Assembly: GCF_024199985.1 (NCBI RefSeq)
Contig: NZ_JANARS010000004.1
Span: 310,001-374,000 of the forward strand
Origin: Nocardioides pinisoli
GTDB lineage: Bacteria; Actinomycetota; Actinomycetes; Propionibacteriales; Nocardioidaceae
Direction of reading: 5' to 3'
DNA length: 64,000 bases
This document shows positions 50,810 to 57,818 of the stretch, piece by piece (position 1 is the first letter of the stretch; each line of letters opens with the position of its first letter). The position numbers and the translations under genes were made by a program. The notes beneath the pieces were generated by a model. The model ran no database searches and had not been told where the DNA came from. It saw only the letters and a list, made by a program, of their open reading frames with translations.

Positions 50810-53705
50810 CGCGGCCCCCTCCCCGGCGCTGTCGGACGGTCGGGGCCGCGAGCACGAGGGCGAGCACGATCGCCAGCCCCTGCACGACGAGCAGCACGGT
50901 GCGCCACCACGGGCTGGGGCCGTCGAGGGACGCCGGGTCGAGCGGGCGGTCGACGCGCCAGGCGCGCGTGGTGCGGTCCTCCGCGCTGGCCTGCTCGAGC
51001 CCCGCGGTGGCGTCGAGCAGCGAGGAGATCCGGCCGTCGGCGGGCGAGGCGAGGACGACGTACTCCACGCCCCGGGCGCCGAGGTCGGCCACCACGGTGG
51101 GTGTCGGCGCCGACACCAGGTCACGCACGTCTTGGGTGAGGCCGGCGTCCTCGTCGGCCAGGGTGAGGATCTCGTCCTCCCCCACCGTCGTGCCGTCGTC
51201 GCGCCGGATGCGGTAGGTGACGCCGTCGTCCACGGAGCCGGTGAGCACCAGCACGCCGTGCTCCTGGCCGAGCAGCGAGCTCTGCTGCATGTAGACCGGG
51301 ACGGACTGCTCGGCGTCGCGGGCGAGGACGTCGCCCTCCTCGGAGGTCAGCCACCAGCCGAGGCCGCCGAGGGGCACGGCCGCGGCCACCACGGCGAGGG
51401 CGGTGGCGAGGCCGCGCTGCCACCACGGGTGGTGGTCGGCGAGCCGGCGCAGGTAGGCGTCGGCGCCGAGCACGACGGCCACGACGGACGTGCCCTGGAG
51501 GATCACCACGAAGAGCCCCAGGCTCGGACGGGTGGTGACCGACGGCAGGTCGAGGGTCACGTGCGACAGCACGCCCGAGACGACAGCCGCCGCCAGCGCC
51601 ACCAGCCAGCAGATCAGCACCGACACGCGCGTACGCCGCGGGACCAGGGCCGCGACGGCCAGCAGGCCGAGCACGACGCCGAGCCACCAGGGGGCGCCGA
51701 GGTCGTTGAGGCGGCCGGTCACCAGGCCGCCGAAGGTCACTTGGTCGACCGTGAGGCGCCCGGCCTCCAGCAGGAACCCGGCCGTCGAGCCGGTGGTGAC
51801 GAGCGGGACCAGCCAGGGCGCGAGGAGCACCGGCGTGGCGGCGACGGCGACCACGGGCGGGCCCCAGCTGTCGCGCTCGCGCAGCAGCCGCGGCGCGATG
51901 ACGGCCGCCGACCCCAGCACCACCGCGGTCGCGAGCAGGGCGAAGAGCCAGAGCCCGGGCACGAACGCGGCACCGAGGGCCAGCAGCAGCGCCGTGCGCC
52001 AGGCCGCGCGCCAGCGGCGGTCGCGGTCCGGGTCGACGAAGCCGAGCGCGGCGTGCGCGGTCCACGGCAGCAGGGCCGCGACCGCGACGGTCCCGAACCG
52101 GCCCTCGCTCCACGCCCCGGAGGTCACCGGGACGAGGGCGTAGGTCAGCGCGCCCCACACCACGAGCCAGCGCGGCAGGCCCAGCGGGTCGACGAGCCGG
52201 CCGACCACCTTGAGCAGGCGCCACGCCCCCCACGCCGCCACGGGGACGGCGAGCAGCATGAGGCCGGAGACGACGGCCCCGGTCTGGCCGAGCAGGAGGG
52301 AGGCGGCCAGCGCGAACGGCAGCACGTAGGCCGGTGCGGGCACATCGGTGCCGGTGCCGAGCGGGTGCCAGCTCGACACGTGCAGCCGCCACCAGTCCGC
52401 GGCCGCGTCGGGCACCGGCGACAGCGCGCCGCCGGTGATCGTCCCGAACGCCTCGCGGGCGGCGAGCAGCGACAGCACGCCGAAGAGCGCCAGGACCACC
52501 GCGACCGGGCTGGTGAAGAAGCGGGCGACGAAGCCGGTGTCGGTGAGGTAGGCGTCCTCGTCGTCGTCCTCGGAGGTCCCGCGACGTGCCTCGCGCACTC
52601 CGGGCCCGGCGCCGGGCGCGTCCGCCGCCCTGGCCAGGCGGCGACGCTCCGCGACGTCGGCGGCCTGGTTGGTGGCGGCCGAGGCGAGGTCGGTGACGAA
52701 GTCGAGTCCGTGGCGGTAGGGCAGCCACCCCGGCGCCAGCAGGCGGCGTACGTCGGCGGGGTCGCCCTGCCGCAGCCTGGCCCGCTCGCGGCGCGCGGCC
52801 AGGAGCTGGCGGGGGCGTCCGTGCACGGACAGCGCGGCCGCGAGCTCGTCGAGCGCCTCCCCCACCGAGCGCACCGCGAGGAAGCCGACGACCCGCAGCA
52901 GGGACCCGAGGAAGAGCCGGACGTACTGCCAGGCGAACCCGCGCGAGGAGACGTTGGCGAGCGAGGTGAGGAGCGCGGCGCGGCGCTCCTGGTAGTGGGT
53001 GTGACGCCCGGTCAGCGGCGTGCGTCGGATGCCGCGGTGCGCGGCCTCGGCGTGGAACACCACGGCCTGCGGCACCACGAGGGTGCGGTGACCGGCCAGC
53101 GCGGCGCGCCACCCGAAGTCGATGTCGTTGCCGAAGATCGGCAGGTCCTCGTCGAGCCCGCCGAGCGACTCCAGCACCGAGCGGCGCACGAGCATGCCGG
53201 CGGTGTTGACCGCGAGCACCTCCCGCACCGCGTCGTGCTGGCCCTGGTCGTACTCCCCGCGCTCCAGGCCGGTCTCGCGGTGGCCCGTGCCGGTGATGGT
53301 CAGGCCGACCTCGAGGAGGCGTCGCAGCGAGGGCCACTCGCGCAGCTTGGGGCCGAGGATCGCGACCGAGGGGTGCTCCCGGGCCGCGGCGAGGAGCTCG
53401 GCCAGCGCCGTCGGGGCCGGGTTGCTGTCGTCGTGGAGCAGCCAGATCCACTCGTCGTCGCCGGCCTGCGGCGCCAGGTCCAGGCCGTGGCGCACCGCGG
53501 CGGGATAGCTGGTCGAGCCGGGCACGACGTCGACGACGGCCTGCTCACCGAGGGCGCCGCGGACGAGCGAGACGCTGTCGTCGCGGCTCGTCGTGTCGAC
53601 GGCCACGACCCGGTCCACCGGGTGGGTCTGCCCGGTCAGACCGGTCAGGACTGCTGGGAGCCATCGCGCCCCGTCGTGACTGACGAGAAGCGCTGTGACG
53701 GTCAC
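50802..53705 (-). CDS. Large membrane glycosyltransferase, GT2 family
   Basis: This 967-residue protein has an N-terminal GT2 domain (1-240: VTALLVSHDGARWLPAVL, acidic HDDSNP as nucleotide-sugar/metal motif, FGNDIDFGWRAAL), a cytoplasmic linker and about twelve membrane helices from residue 370, with a final extracellular part (SLLGQEHGVLVLTGSVDD). Similar proteins sit beside whiB2 in many actinobacteria; the product is unknown but a cell-wall polysaccharide is likely. GTG start at 53705, with -10-like TAGGGT six bases upstream. It is coupled to DUF5719 by overlap, so the two probably work together. Confidence 0.88.
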   Translation of the reverse strand: MTVTALLVSHDGARWLPAVLTGLTGQTHPVDRVVAVDTTSRDDSVSLVRGALGEQAVVDVVPGSTSYPAAVRHGLDLAPQAGDDEWIWLLHDDSNPAPTALAELLAAAREHPSVAILGPKLREWPSLRRLLEVGLTITGTGHRETGLERGEYDQGQHDAVREVLAVNTAGMLVRRSVLESLGGLDEDLPIFGNDIDFGWRAALAGHRTLVVPQAVVFHAEAAHRGIRRTPLTGRHTHYQERRAALLTSLANVSSRGFAWQYVRLFLGSLLRVVGFLAVRSVGEALDELAAALSVHGRPRQLLAARRERARLRQGDPADVRRLLAPGWLPYRHGLDFVTDLASAATNQAADVAERRRLARAADAPGAGPGVREARRGTSEDDDEDAYLTDTGFVARFFTSPVAVVLALFGVLSLLAAREAFGTITGGALSPVPDAAADWWRLHVSSWHPLGTGTDVPAPAYVLPFALAASLLLGQTGAVVSGLMLLAVPVAAWGAWRLLKVVGRLVDPLGLPRWLVVWGALTYALVPVTSGAWSEGRFGTVAVAALLPWTAHAALGFVDPDRDRRWRAAWRTALLLALGAAFVPGLWLFALLATAVVLGSAAVIAPRLLRERDSWGPPVVAVAATPVLLAPWLVPLVTTGSTAGFLLEAGRLTVDQVTFGGLVTGRLNDLGAPWWLGVVLGLLAVAALVPRRTRVSVLICWLVALAAAVVSGVLSHVTLDLPSVTTRPSLGLFVVILQGTSVVAVVLGADAYLRRLADHHPWWQRGLATALAVVAAAVPLGGLGWWLTSEEGDVLARDAEQSVPVYMQQSSLLGQEHGVLVLTGSVDDGVTYRIRRDDGTTVGEDEILTLADEDAGLTQDVRDLVSAPTPTVVADLGARGVEYVVLASPADGRISSLLDATAGLEQASAEDRTTRAWRVDRPLDPASLDGPSPWWRTVLLVVQGLAIVLALVLAAPTVRQRRGGGRDA

Positions 53706-53711
53706 CGGAGA

Positions 53712-53717
53712 ACCCTA
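53712..53717 (-). promoter_or_regulatory. -10-like TAGGGT for the GT2 gene
   Basis: TAGGGT on the minus strand ends six bases before the GTG at 53705, in the 82-bp gap after whiB. Confidence 0.45.
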
Positions 53718-53787
53718 GCGAGGTGCTCCGCGCTCCATGAAACCGCCGGAGTGCTGCGGGGGACGGGCCGGACGGACCGGCCCGACC

Positions 53788-54045
53788 TCAGACTGCGCGC
53801 TTCTTCAGCTTGCGGCGCTCGCGCTCGGAGAGACCGCCCCAGATGCCGAAGCGCTCGTCGTTCATCAACGCGTACTCGAGGCAGTCGTCGCGGACCTCGC
53901 ACGTCAGGCAGACCTTCTTGGCCTCCCTGGTGGAGCCGCCCTTCTCGGGGAAGAACGCCTCAGGATCCGTCTGCGCGCACAAGGCGCGGTCCTGCCAACC
54001 GAACTCCTCGCCCTCAGGCTCGAGAAGAAACAGTTCTGCTCTCAT
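53788..54045 (-). CDS. whiB: WhiB-family iron-sulfur regulator (WhiB2-like)
   Basis: This 85-residue protein has the four cluster-binding cysteines Cys23, Cys46, Cys49 and Cys55 (pattern C-x22-C-x2-C-x5-C), the turn GIWGG (67-71) and a basic C-terminal DNA-binding tail RERRKLKKRAV. WhiB proteins hold a [4Fe-4S] cluster and modulate the main sigma factor. Position next to fbiA, GT2 and DUF5719 matches whiB2 of mycobacteria, needed for septation. The ATG at 54045 has GAAAGG upstream at a rather long spacing. Confidence 0.93.
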   Translation of the reverse strand: MRAELFLLEPEGEEFGWQDRALCAQTDPEAFFPEKGGSTREAKKVCLTCEVRDDCLEYALMNDERFGIWGGLSERERRKLKKRAV

Positions 54046-54190
54046 GGCTGACGCCCTTTCGACCCTGTTTTCAGAACTGGACGAGACACTGGAACCAACG
54101 TAACGACACTGTGGGAATTACATGCCTGTCGTACCCCCCAAGTCAAGCCCGGATCTGATATGGCCATTCTGCTTCCGGCAGGCTGTCGCT

Positions 54191-55231
54191 ATGTCATCAT
54201 CCGCGTCCACGCTCCGTCGTATCACCGTCCTGTCCGGCGGCGTCGGCGGGGCCCGCTTCCTCCAGGGACTCTTCCACGGCCTGCGCTCCGGCGTCGTCCC
54301 GGGCGGGTCCGCCGACACCGAGGTCACCGTCGTGGCCAACACCGCCGACGACTGGTGGATCCACGGGCTCAAGGTCTGCCCCGACCTCGACACCGTGATG
54401 TACACCCTCGGCGACGGCATCGACGTCGAGCGCGGGTGGGGTCGCCGCGACGAGACCTGGAGCACCCGCACCGAGCTCGAGGCGTACGGCGTCGAGCCGA
54501 CGTGGTTCGGCCTCGGCGACCGTGACATCGCGACGCACCTCGTCCGCACCCAGATGCTCGAGGCCGGCTACACGCTGTCGCAGGTCACCGAGGCACTGTG
54601 CCGCCGCTGGCTCGCACCGGCGTACGGCGCGAGCGTGCGGCTGCTGCCGATGTCCGACGACCGGGTCGAGACCCACGTCGCCGTCGCCGATCCCGACAGT
54701 CCGAGCGGGCGGCGGGTCGTCCACTTCCAGGAGTACTGGGTGCGGCTGCGCGCCGCGGTGGCGGCCGAGGCGGTCCTGGTCGTCGGCCAGGACGCCGCCA
54801 CCCCCGCGCCCGGGGTGCTCGAGGCCGTCGCGGAGGCCGACCTGGTGGTCCTGCCGCCGTCCAACCCCGTCGTCTCGGTCGGCACGATCCTCGGCGTGCC
54901 CGGCGTCCGCGACGCGGTCCGCGCGACCTCGGCACCCGTCGTGGGCCTCTCCCCCATCGTCGGTCCCTCCCACGTGCACGGCATGGCGGCGCAGATGCTC
55001 GCGAGCATCGGGGTCGAGGTCAGCGCCGGCGCGGTCGGGGAGCACTACGGCGCACGCGCCGCGGGCGGGGTGCTGAACGGCTGGCTCGTCGACGAGCGCG
55101 ACGCCGCCCAGCTGTCCCGCCTGGAGCAGGCGGGGATCCGGGCTGCGGCGGTCCCGCTCATGATGTCGGACCACGACGCGACCGCGGCGATGGCGGCCGC
55201 CGCCGTCTCGCTCGTCACTGCCCCCGCATGA
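54191..55231 (+). CDS. fbiA: 2-phospho-L-lactate transferase (CofD/FbiA) for coenzyme F420
   Basis: This 346-residue enzyme joins the phospho-lactyl or phosphoenolpyruvyl moiety to the deazaflavin FO, making (dehydro-)F420-0. Motifs: ITVLSGGVGGARFLQGL at the N-terminus, VVANTADDWWIHGLKVCPDLDTV (in outline), GDRDIATHL, and LPPSNPVVSVGTILGVP. The ATG at 54191 gives the conserved start; the frame upstream is unconserved. It is divergent from whiB and overlaps fbiB by four bases, as in the Rv3261-Rv3262 pair of M. tuberculosis. Confidence 0.94.
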   Translation: MSSSASTLRRITVLSGGVGGARFLQGLFHGLRSGVVPGGSADTEVTVVANTADDWWIHGLKVCPDLDTVMYTLGDGIDVERGWGRRDETWSTRTELEAYGVEPTWFGLGDRDIATHLVRTQMLEAGYTLSQVTEALCRRWLAPAYGASVRLLPMSDDRVETHVAVADPDSPSGRRVVHFQEYWVRLRAAVAAEAVLVVGQDAATPAPGVLEAVAEADLVVLPPSNPVVSVGTILGVPGVRDAVRATSAPVVGLSPIVGPSHVHGMAAQMLASIGVEVSAGAVGEHYGARAAGGVLNGWLVDERDAAQLSRLEQAGIRAAAVPLMMSDHDATAAMAAAAVSLVTAPA

Positions 55232-56238
55232 CCCCCCGGCTCGAGGTGTGGGCGCCGGACGGGATCCCCGAGGTCTCCGCCGGCGACGACCTGGCCGGGC
55301 TGGTGCTCGACGCGCTGGGCGGAGGCGCCGGGCTCGCCGACGGTGACGTCCTGTGCGTGACCAGCAAGGTCGTCAGCAAGGCGGAGGGGCGGGTGCGGGT
55401 GGGCGACCGTGACGCGGCCGTCGAGGAGGAGACCGTCCGCGTCGTGGCGCGCCGGGGCCCGATCCGCATCGTGCGCAACCGCCTCGGCCTCACCATGGCC
55501 GCCGCCGGCGTCGACGCGTCCAACGTGGCCGTCGGGTCGGTCGTGCTGCTTCCCCTGGACCCCGACCGCTCCGCGCGCACGCTGCGGCGCGAGGTGCGCC
55601 TGCGCACCGGCCGCAACGTGGCGGTCGTCGTCACCGACACGTCGGGCCGCGCCTGGCGCGAGGGCCAGACCGACATCGCCATCGGCGCAGCCGGACTGGT
55701 CGTCGCCGAGGACTTCGGCGGTCGCACCGACCCCCACGGCAACCCGCTCGCCGTCACCCTCCCGGCCGTGGCCGACGAGATCGCCGGAGCCGCCGAGCTG
55801 GCGCAGGGCAAGCTCGCCGGGCGACCGGTCGCCGTCGTGCGCGGACGCGCGGACCTCGTGTTGCCGCCCGGGGAGGACGGCGCCGGTGCCACGTCGCTCG
55901 TGCGCCCCGACGGTGGCGACTTCTTCGGCTGGGGCGCCCGCGAGGCCGTCGTACGCGCCCTGGCCGGGGACGACGCGGACCGGGCCCCGTTCGGGGCGCC
56001 CGCCGCGCCCGAGGAGCTGCGCGCGGCGCTCGGCCGCGTGGTCGGCGCCGACCGGCCGCCGTCGTCCGGGCTCGCGCCGACCCACGACGACGACCCCGGA
56101 CGCGCCGTCGTACGCCTGCCGGGCGGCGCGGACCGGTCCGCGGTCGCCGCTGTGTGCTTCGCCCACGGCTGGCGGATCACGGGGTGGGAGCAGGCCGGAA
56201 CCGACGTCGTGTGCGACGTGTCACCTGTGACTACGTAG
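55228..56238 (+). CDS. fbiB: F420-0:gamma-glutamyl ligase, short FbiB without nitroreductase domain
   Basis: This 336-residue protein contains the CofE-type ligase domain (about 1-245: VLCVTSKVVSKAEGRVR, VVTDTSGRAWREGQTDIAIG, GNPLAVTLPAVADEIAGAAEL), which adds L-glutamates to F420-0. Mycobacterial FbiB has a further FMN-binding nitroreductase domain that reduces the dehydro form. Here only about 90 residues follow (AAPEELRAALGRVV, then AAVCFAHGWRITGWEQAG), with no nitroreductase motifs, so that step must be done elsewhere. The tail is unrecognised. ATGA overlap with fbiA. Confidence 0.9.
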   Translation: MTPRLEVWAPDGIPEVSAGDDLAGLVLDALGGGAGLADGDVLCVTSKVVSKAEGRVRVGDRDAAVEEETVRVVARRGPIRIVRNRLGLTMAAAGVDASNVAVGSVVLLPLDPDRSARTLRREVRLRTGRNVAVVVTDTSGRAWREGQTDIAIGAAGLVVAEDFGGRTDPHGNPLAVTLPAVADEIAGAAELAQGKLAGRPVAVVRGRADLVLPPGEDGAGATSLVRPDGGDFFGWGAREAVVRALAGDDADRAPFGAPAAPEELRAALGRVVGADRPPSSGLAPTHDDDPGRAVVRLPGGADRSAVAAVCFAHGWRITGWEQAGTDVVCDVSPVTT

Positions 56239-56241
56239 ACT
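56236..56241 (+). promoter_or_regulatory. -10-like TAGACT for the DUF3105 gene
   Basis: TAGACT begins on the TAG stop codon of fbiB. Transcription would start near 56248, before both candidate starts of the DUF3105 gene (ATG 56258, GTG 56312). Confidence 0.4.
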
Positions 56242-56311
56242 CTGCCAGCGCGGACGCATGCGTCGCGCCCAGCAGGACCCCCCAGCAGTCGACCGAGAGA
56301 CACCGAGCACC

Positions 56312-57049
56312 GTGGCCAAGCAGGCAAAGACCGACCGTCAGGCGGTCATCGACTCCATCCGCTCCCAGCAGTCCAAGCGCGAGAACCGGCGCGGACTGGC
56401 GATCGTGGGCGTGTGCGTCCTCGTCGCCGTGCTGATCGTGGGCGCCGCCGCGTTCAAGCCCATCAAGGACTGGTGGGACCTGCGGGCCTACGCCTCCGAC
56501 TCGCTCGGCGAGATCGGCGCCAAGGCCTCCGTGTGCCAGGACGTCACCACCAAGACGGCCGAGGGCAGCCAGGACCACGTCGAGGTCGGCACGCCGATGA
56601 CCTACCCCGACGCCCCGCCGGCCTTCGGCCAGCACTGGAACCTGTGGGACAGCATGGAGCGCAAGCTCTACACCACGTCGGACCGGCCCGAGCTCGGTGA
56701 GCTCGTGCACAACCTCGAGCACGGCTACACGATCCTCTGGTACGACGAGACCATCGCCGACGACGAGGGCCAGATGGACGTCCTGCGCGGCATCGCCTCC
56801 AAGCTCCAGGGCACCGACAACCTGCGTGACAAGTTCAAGGCCGTGCCGTGGACGTCCGAGGACGGCAAGGACTTCCCCAAGGGCCAGCACGTCGCCCTCA
56901 CCCACTGGTCGCTCGGCGGCGTCGGCGAGACCGACCCGTCCAAGCAGGTCGGCGTCTGGCAGTACTGCTCCGAGGTGAGCGGTGACGCGCTGGAGACCTT
57001 CATGGAGGACTACCCCTACATGGACTCCCCGGAGCCCAACGCCGTCTGA
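56312..57049 (+). CDS. DUF3105 membrane-anchored protein
   Basis: This 245-residue protein has a basic N-terminus (AKQAKTDRQAVIDSIRSQQS in outline), one membrane helix (29-48, LAIVGVCVLVAVLIVGAAAF) and an extracellular DUF3105 domain with YPDAPPAFGQHWNLWDS, LVHNLEHGYTILWYD and VALTHWSLG, rich in conserved His and Trp. The function is unknown. GTG at 56312 fits the family start; an ATG 18 codons upstream (56258) is possible and is closer to the -10-like TAGACT. It lies 73 bases after fbiB and 12 before the TIGR03089 gene. Confidence 0.85.
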   Translation: MAKQAKTDRQAVIDSIRSQQSKRENRRGLAIVGVCVLVAVLIVGAAAFKPIKDWWDLRAYASDSLGEIGAKASVCQDVTTKTAEGSQDHVEVGTPMTYPDAPPAFGQHWNLWDSMERKLYTTSDRPELGELVHNLEHGYTILWYDETIADDEGQMDVLRGIASKLQGTDNLRDKFKAVPWTSEDGKDFPKGQHVALTHWSLGGVGETDPSKQVGVWQYCSEVSGDALETFMEDYPYMDSPEPNAV

Positions 57050-57061
57050 CGGCCCGACCCG

Positions 57062-57796
57062 ATGGCCACGACCTTCACCGAGGTCCTCGCCGCCCAGCTG
57101 CGGCGCGACCCCGGACGCCCGCTGCTGACGTTCTACGACCACGCGAGCGGCGAGCGGGTCGAGCTGTCGGTCACGACCTACGCCAACTGGGTGGCGAAGG
57201 CGTCCGGCCTGCTGACCGACGTCGCCGACCTCGAGCGCGGCATGTCGCTGCGCGTCGACCTCCCGCCCCACTGGCTCTCGCCCGTCTTCCTCGGTGCGGC
57301 CTGGACGGTCGGCCTGCGGGTCACCACCTCCGACGAGCCCGACGCCGTGGTGTGCGGCCCCGAGGGCCTCGACGCGTGGGCGCAGCGGGCCGGCACCGTC
57401 CCGGTGCTGGCGTGCAGCCTGCGCCCGCTGGGCGTACGGTTCGCCGAGCCGCTCCCGGCCGGCGTGCTCGACGTGGGTGTCGAGATCTGGTCGCAGCCCG
57501 ACGGCTTCACCGCCTGGGACCCGCCCACCGGCGACGACCTCGCGACGGACACCCTGACCCAGCGCCAGCTCTTCGGGCCGCCGTCCGAGCGTCCGCACGA
57601 CCTGACGGCCGCCGTCGGGAGTGATCTCACCGACGGCGGCCGTCTTCTCTCGGTGGCCGACCCGGCTTCCCCACCAGGAATGGCCACCTTCACCGAGCCC
57701 CTCGGACGAGGAGGCTCGCTGGTCCTTGTCCGCAACCCCGACCCGGCTCGCCTCGACGACGTCCACGACGCCGAGAGGGCGACCGCGCGGGCCTGA
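57062..57796 (+). CDS. TIGR03089-family protein
   Basis: This 244-residue actinobacterial protein resembles a shortened acyl-CoA synthetase/AMP-ligase N-terminus: RPLLTFYDHASGERVELSV, TYANWVAKASGLL, RVDLPPHWLSPVFLGAAW. It lacks the AMP-binding P-loop and C-terminal lid, so it should not be an active ligase. The later part (LTDGGRLLSVADPASPPG, RGGSLVLVRNPDPARLD) matches the family. A perfect 15-bp hairpin lies inside the coding region. Gap of 12 bases after DUF3105. Confidence 0.85.
   Translation: MATTFTEVLAAQLRRDPGRPLLTFYDHASGERVELSVTTYANWVAKASGLLTDVADLERGMSLRVDLPPHWLSPVFLGAAWTVGLRVTTSDEPDAVVCGPEGLDAWAQRAGTVPVLACSLRPLGVRFAEPLPAGVLDVGVEIWSQPDGFTAWDPPTGDDLATDTLTQRQLFGPPSERPHDLTAAVGSDLTDGGRLLSVADPASPPGMATFTEPLGRGGSLVLVRNPDPARLDDVHDAERATARA
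57604..57644 (+). terminator. 15-bp hairpin followed by a pyrimidine run, inside a gene
   Basis: The arms 57604-57618 and 57630-57644 pair perfectly around an 11-base loop and are followed by TTCTCT. It looks like an intrinsic terminator or attenuator but lies about 150 bases before the stop of the TIGR03089 gene. Confidence 0.5.
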
Positions 57797-57818
57797 TCGC
57801 GCTGCTCTCCTGACCGCC

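Noticed and set aside
48003..54158. Very long plus-strand open frame of about 2050 codons
   Set aside because: It runs antisense to SIS, DUF3499, DUF5719, GT2 and WhiB genes, all with clear domain motifs. High GC leaves antisense frames free of stops.
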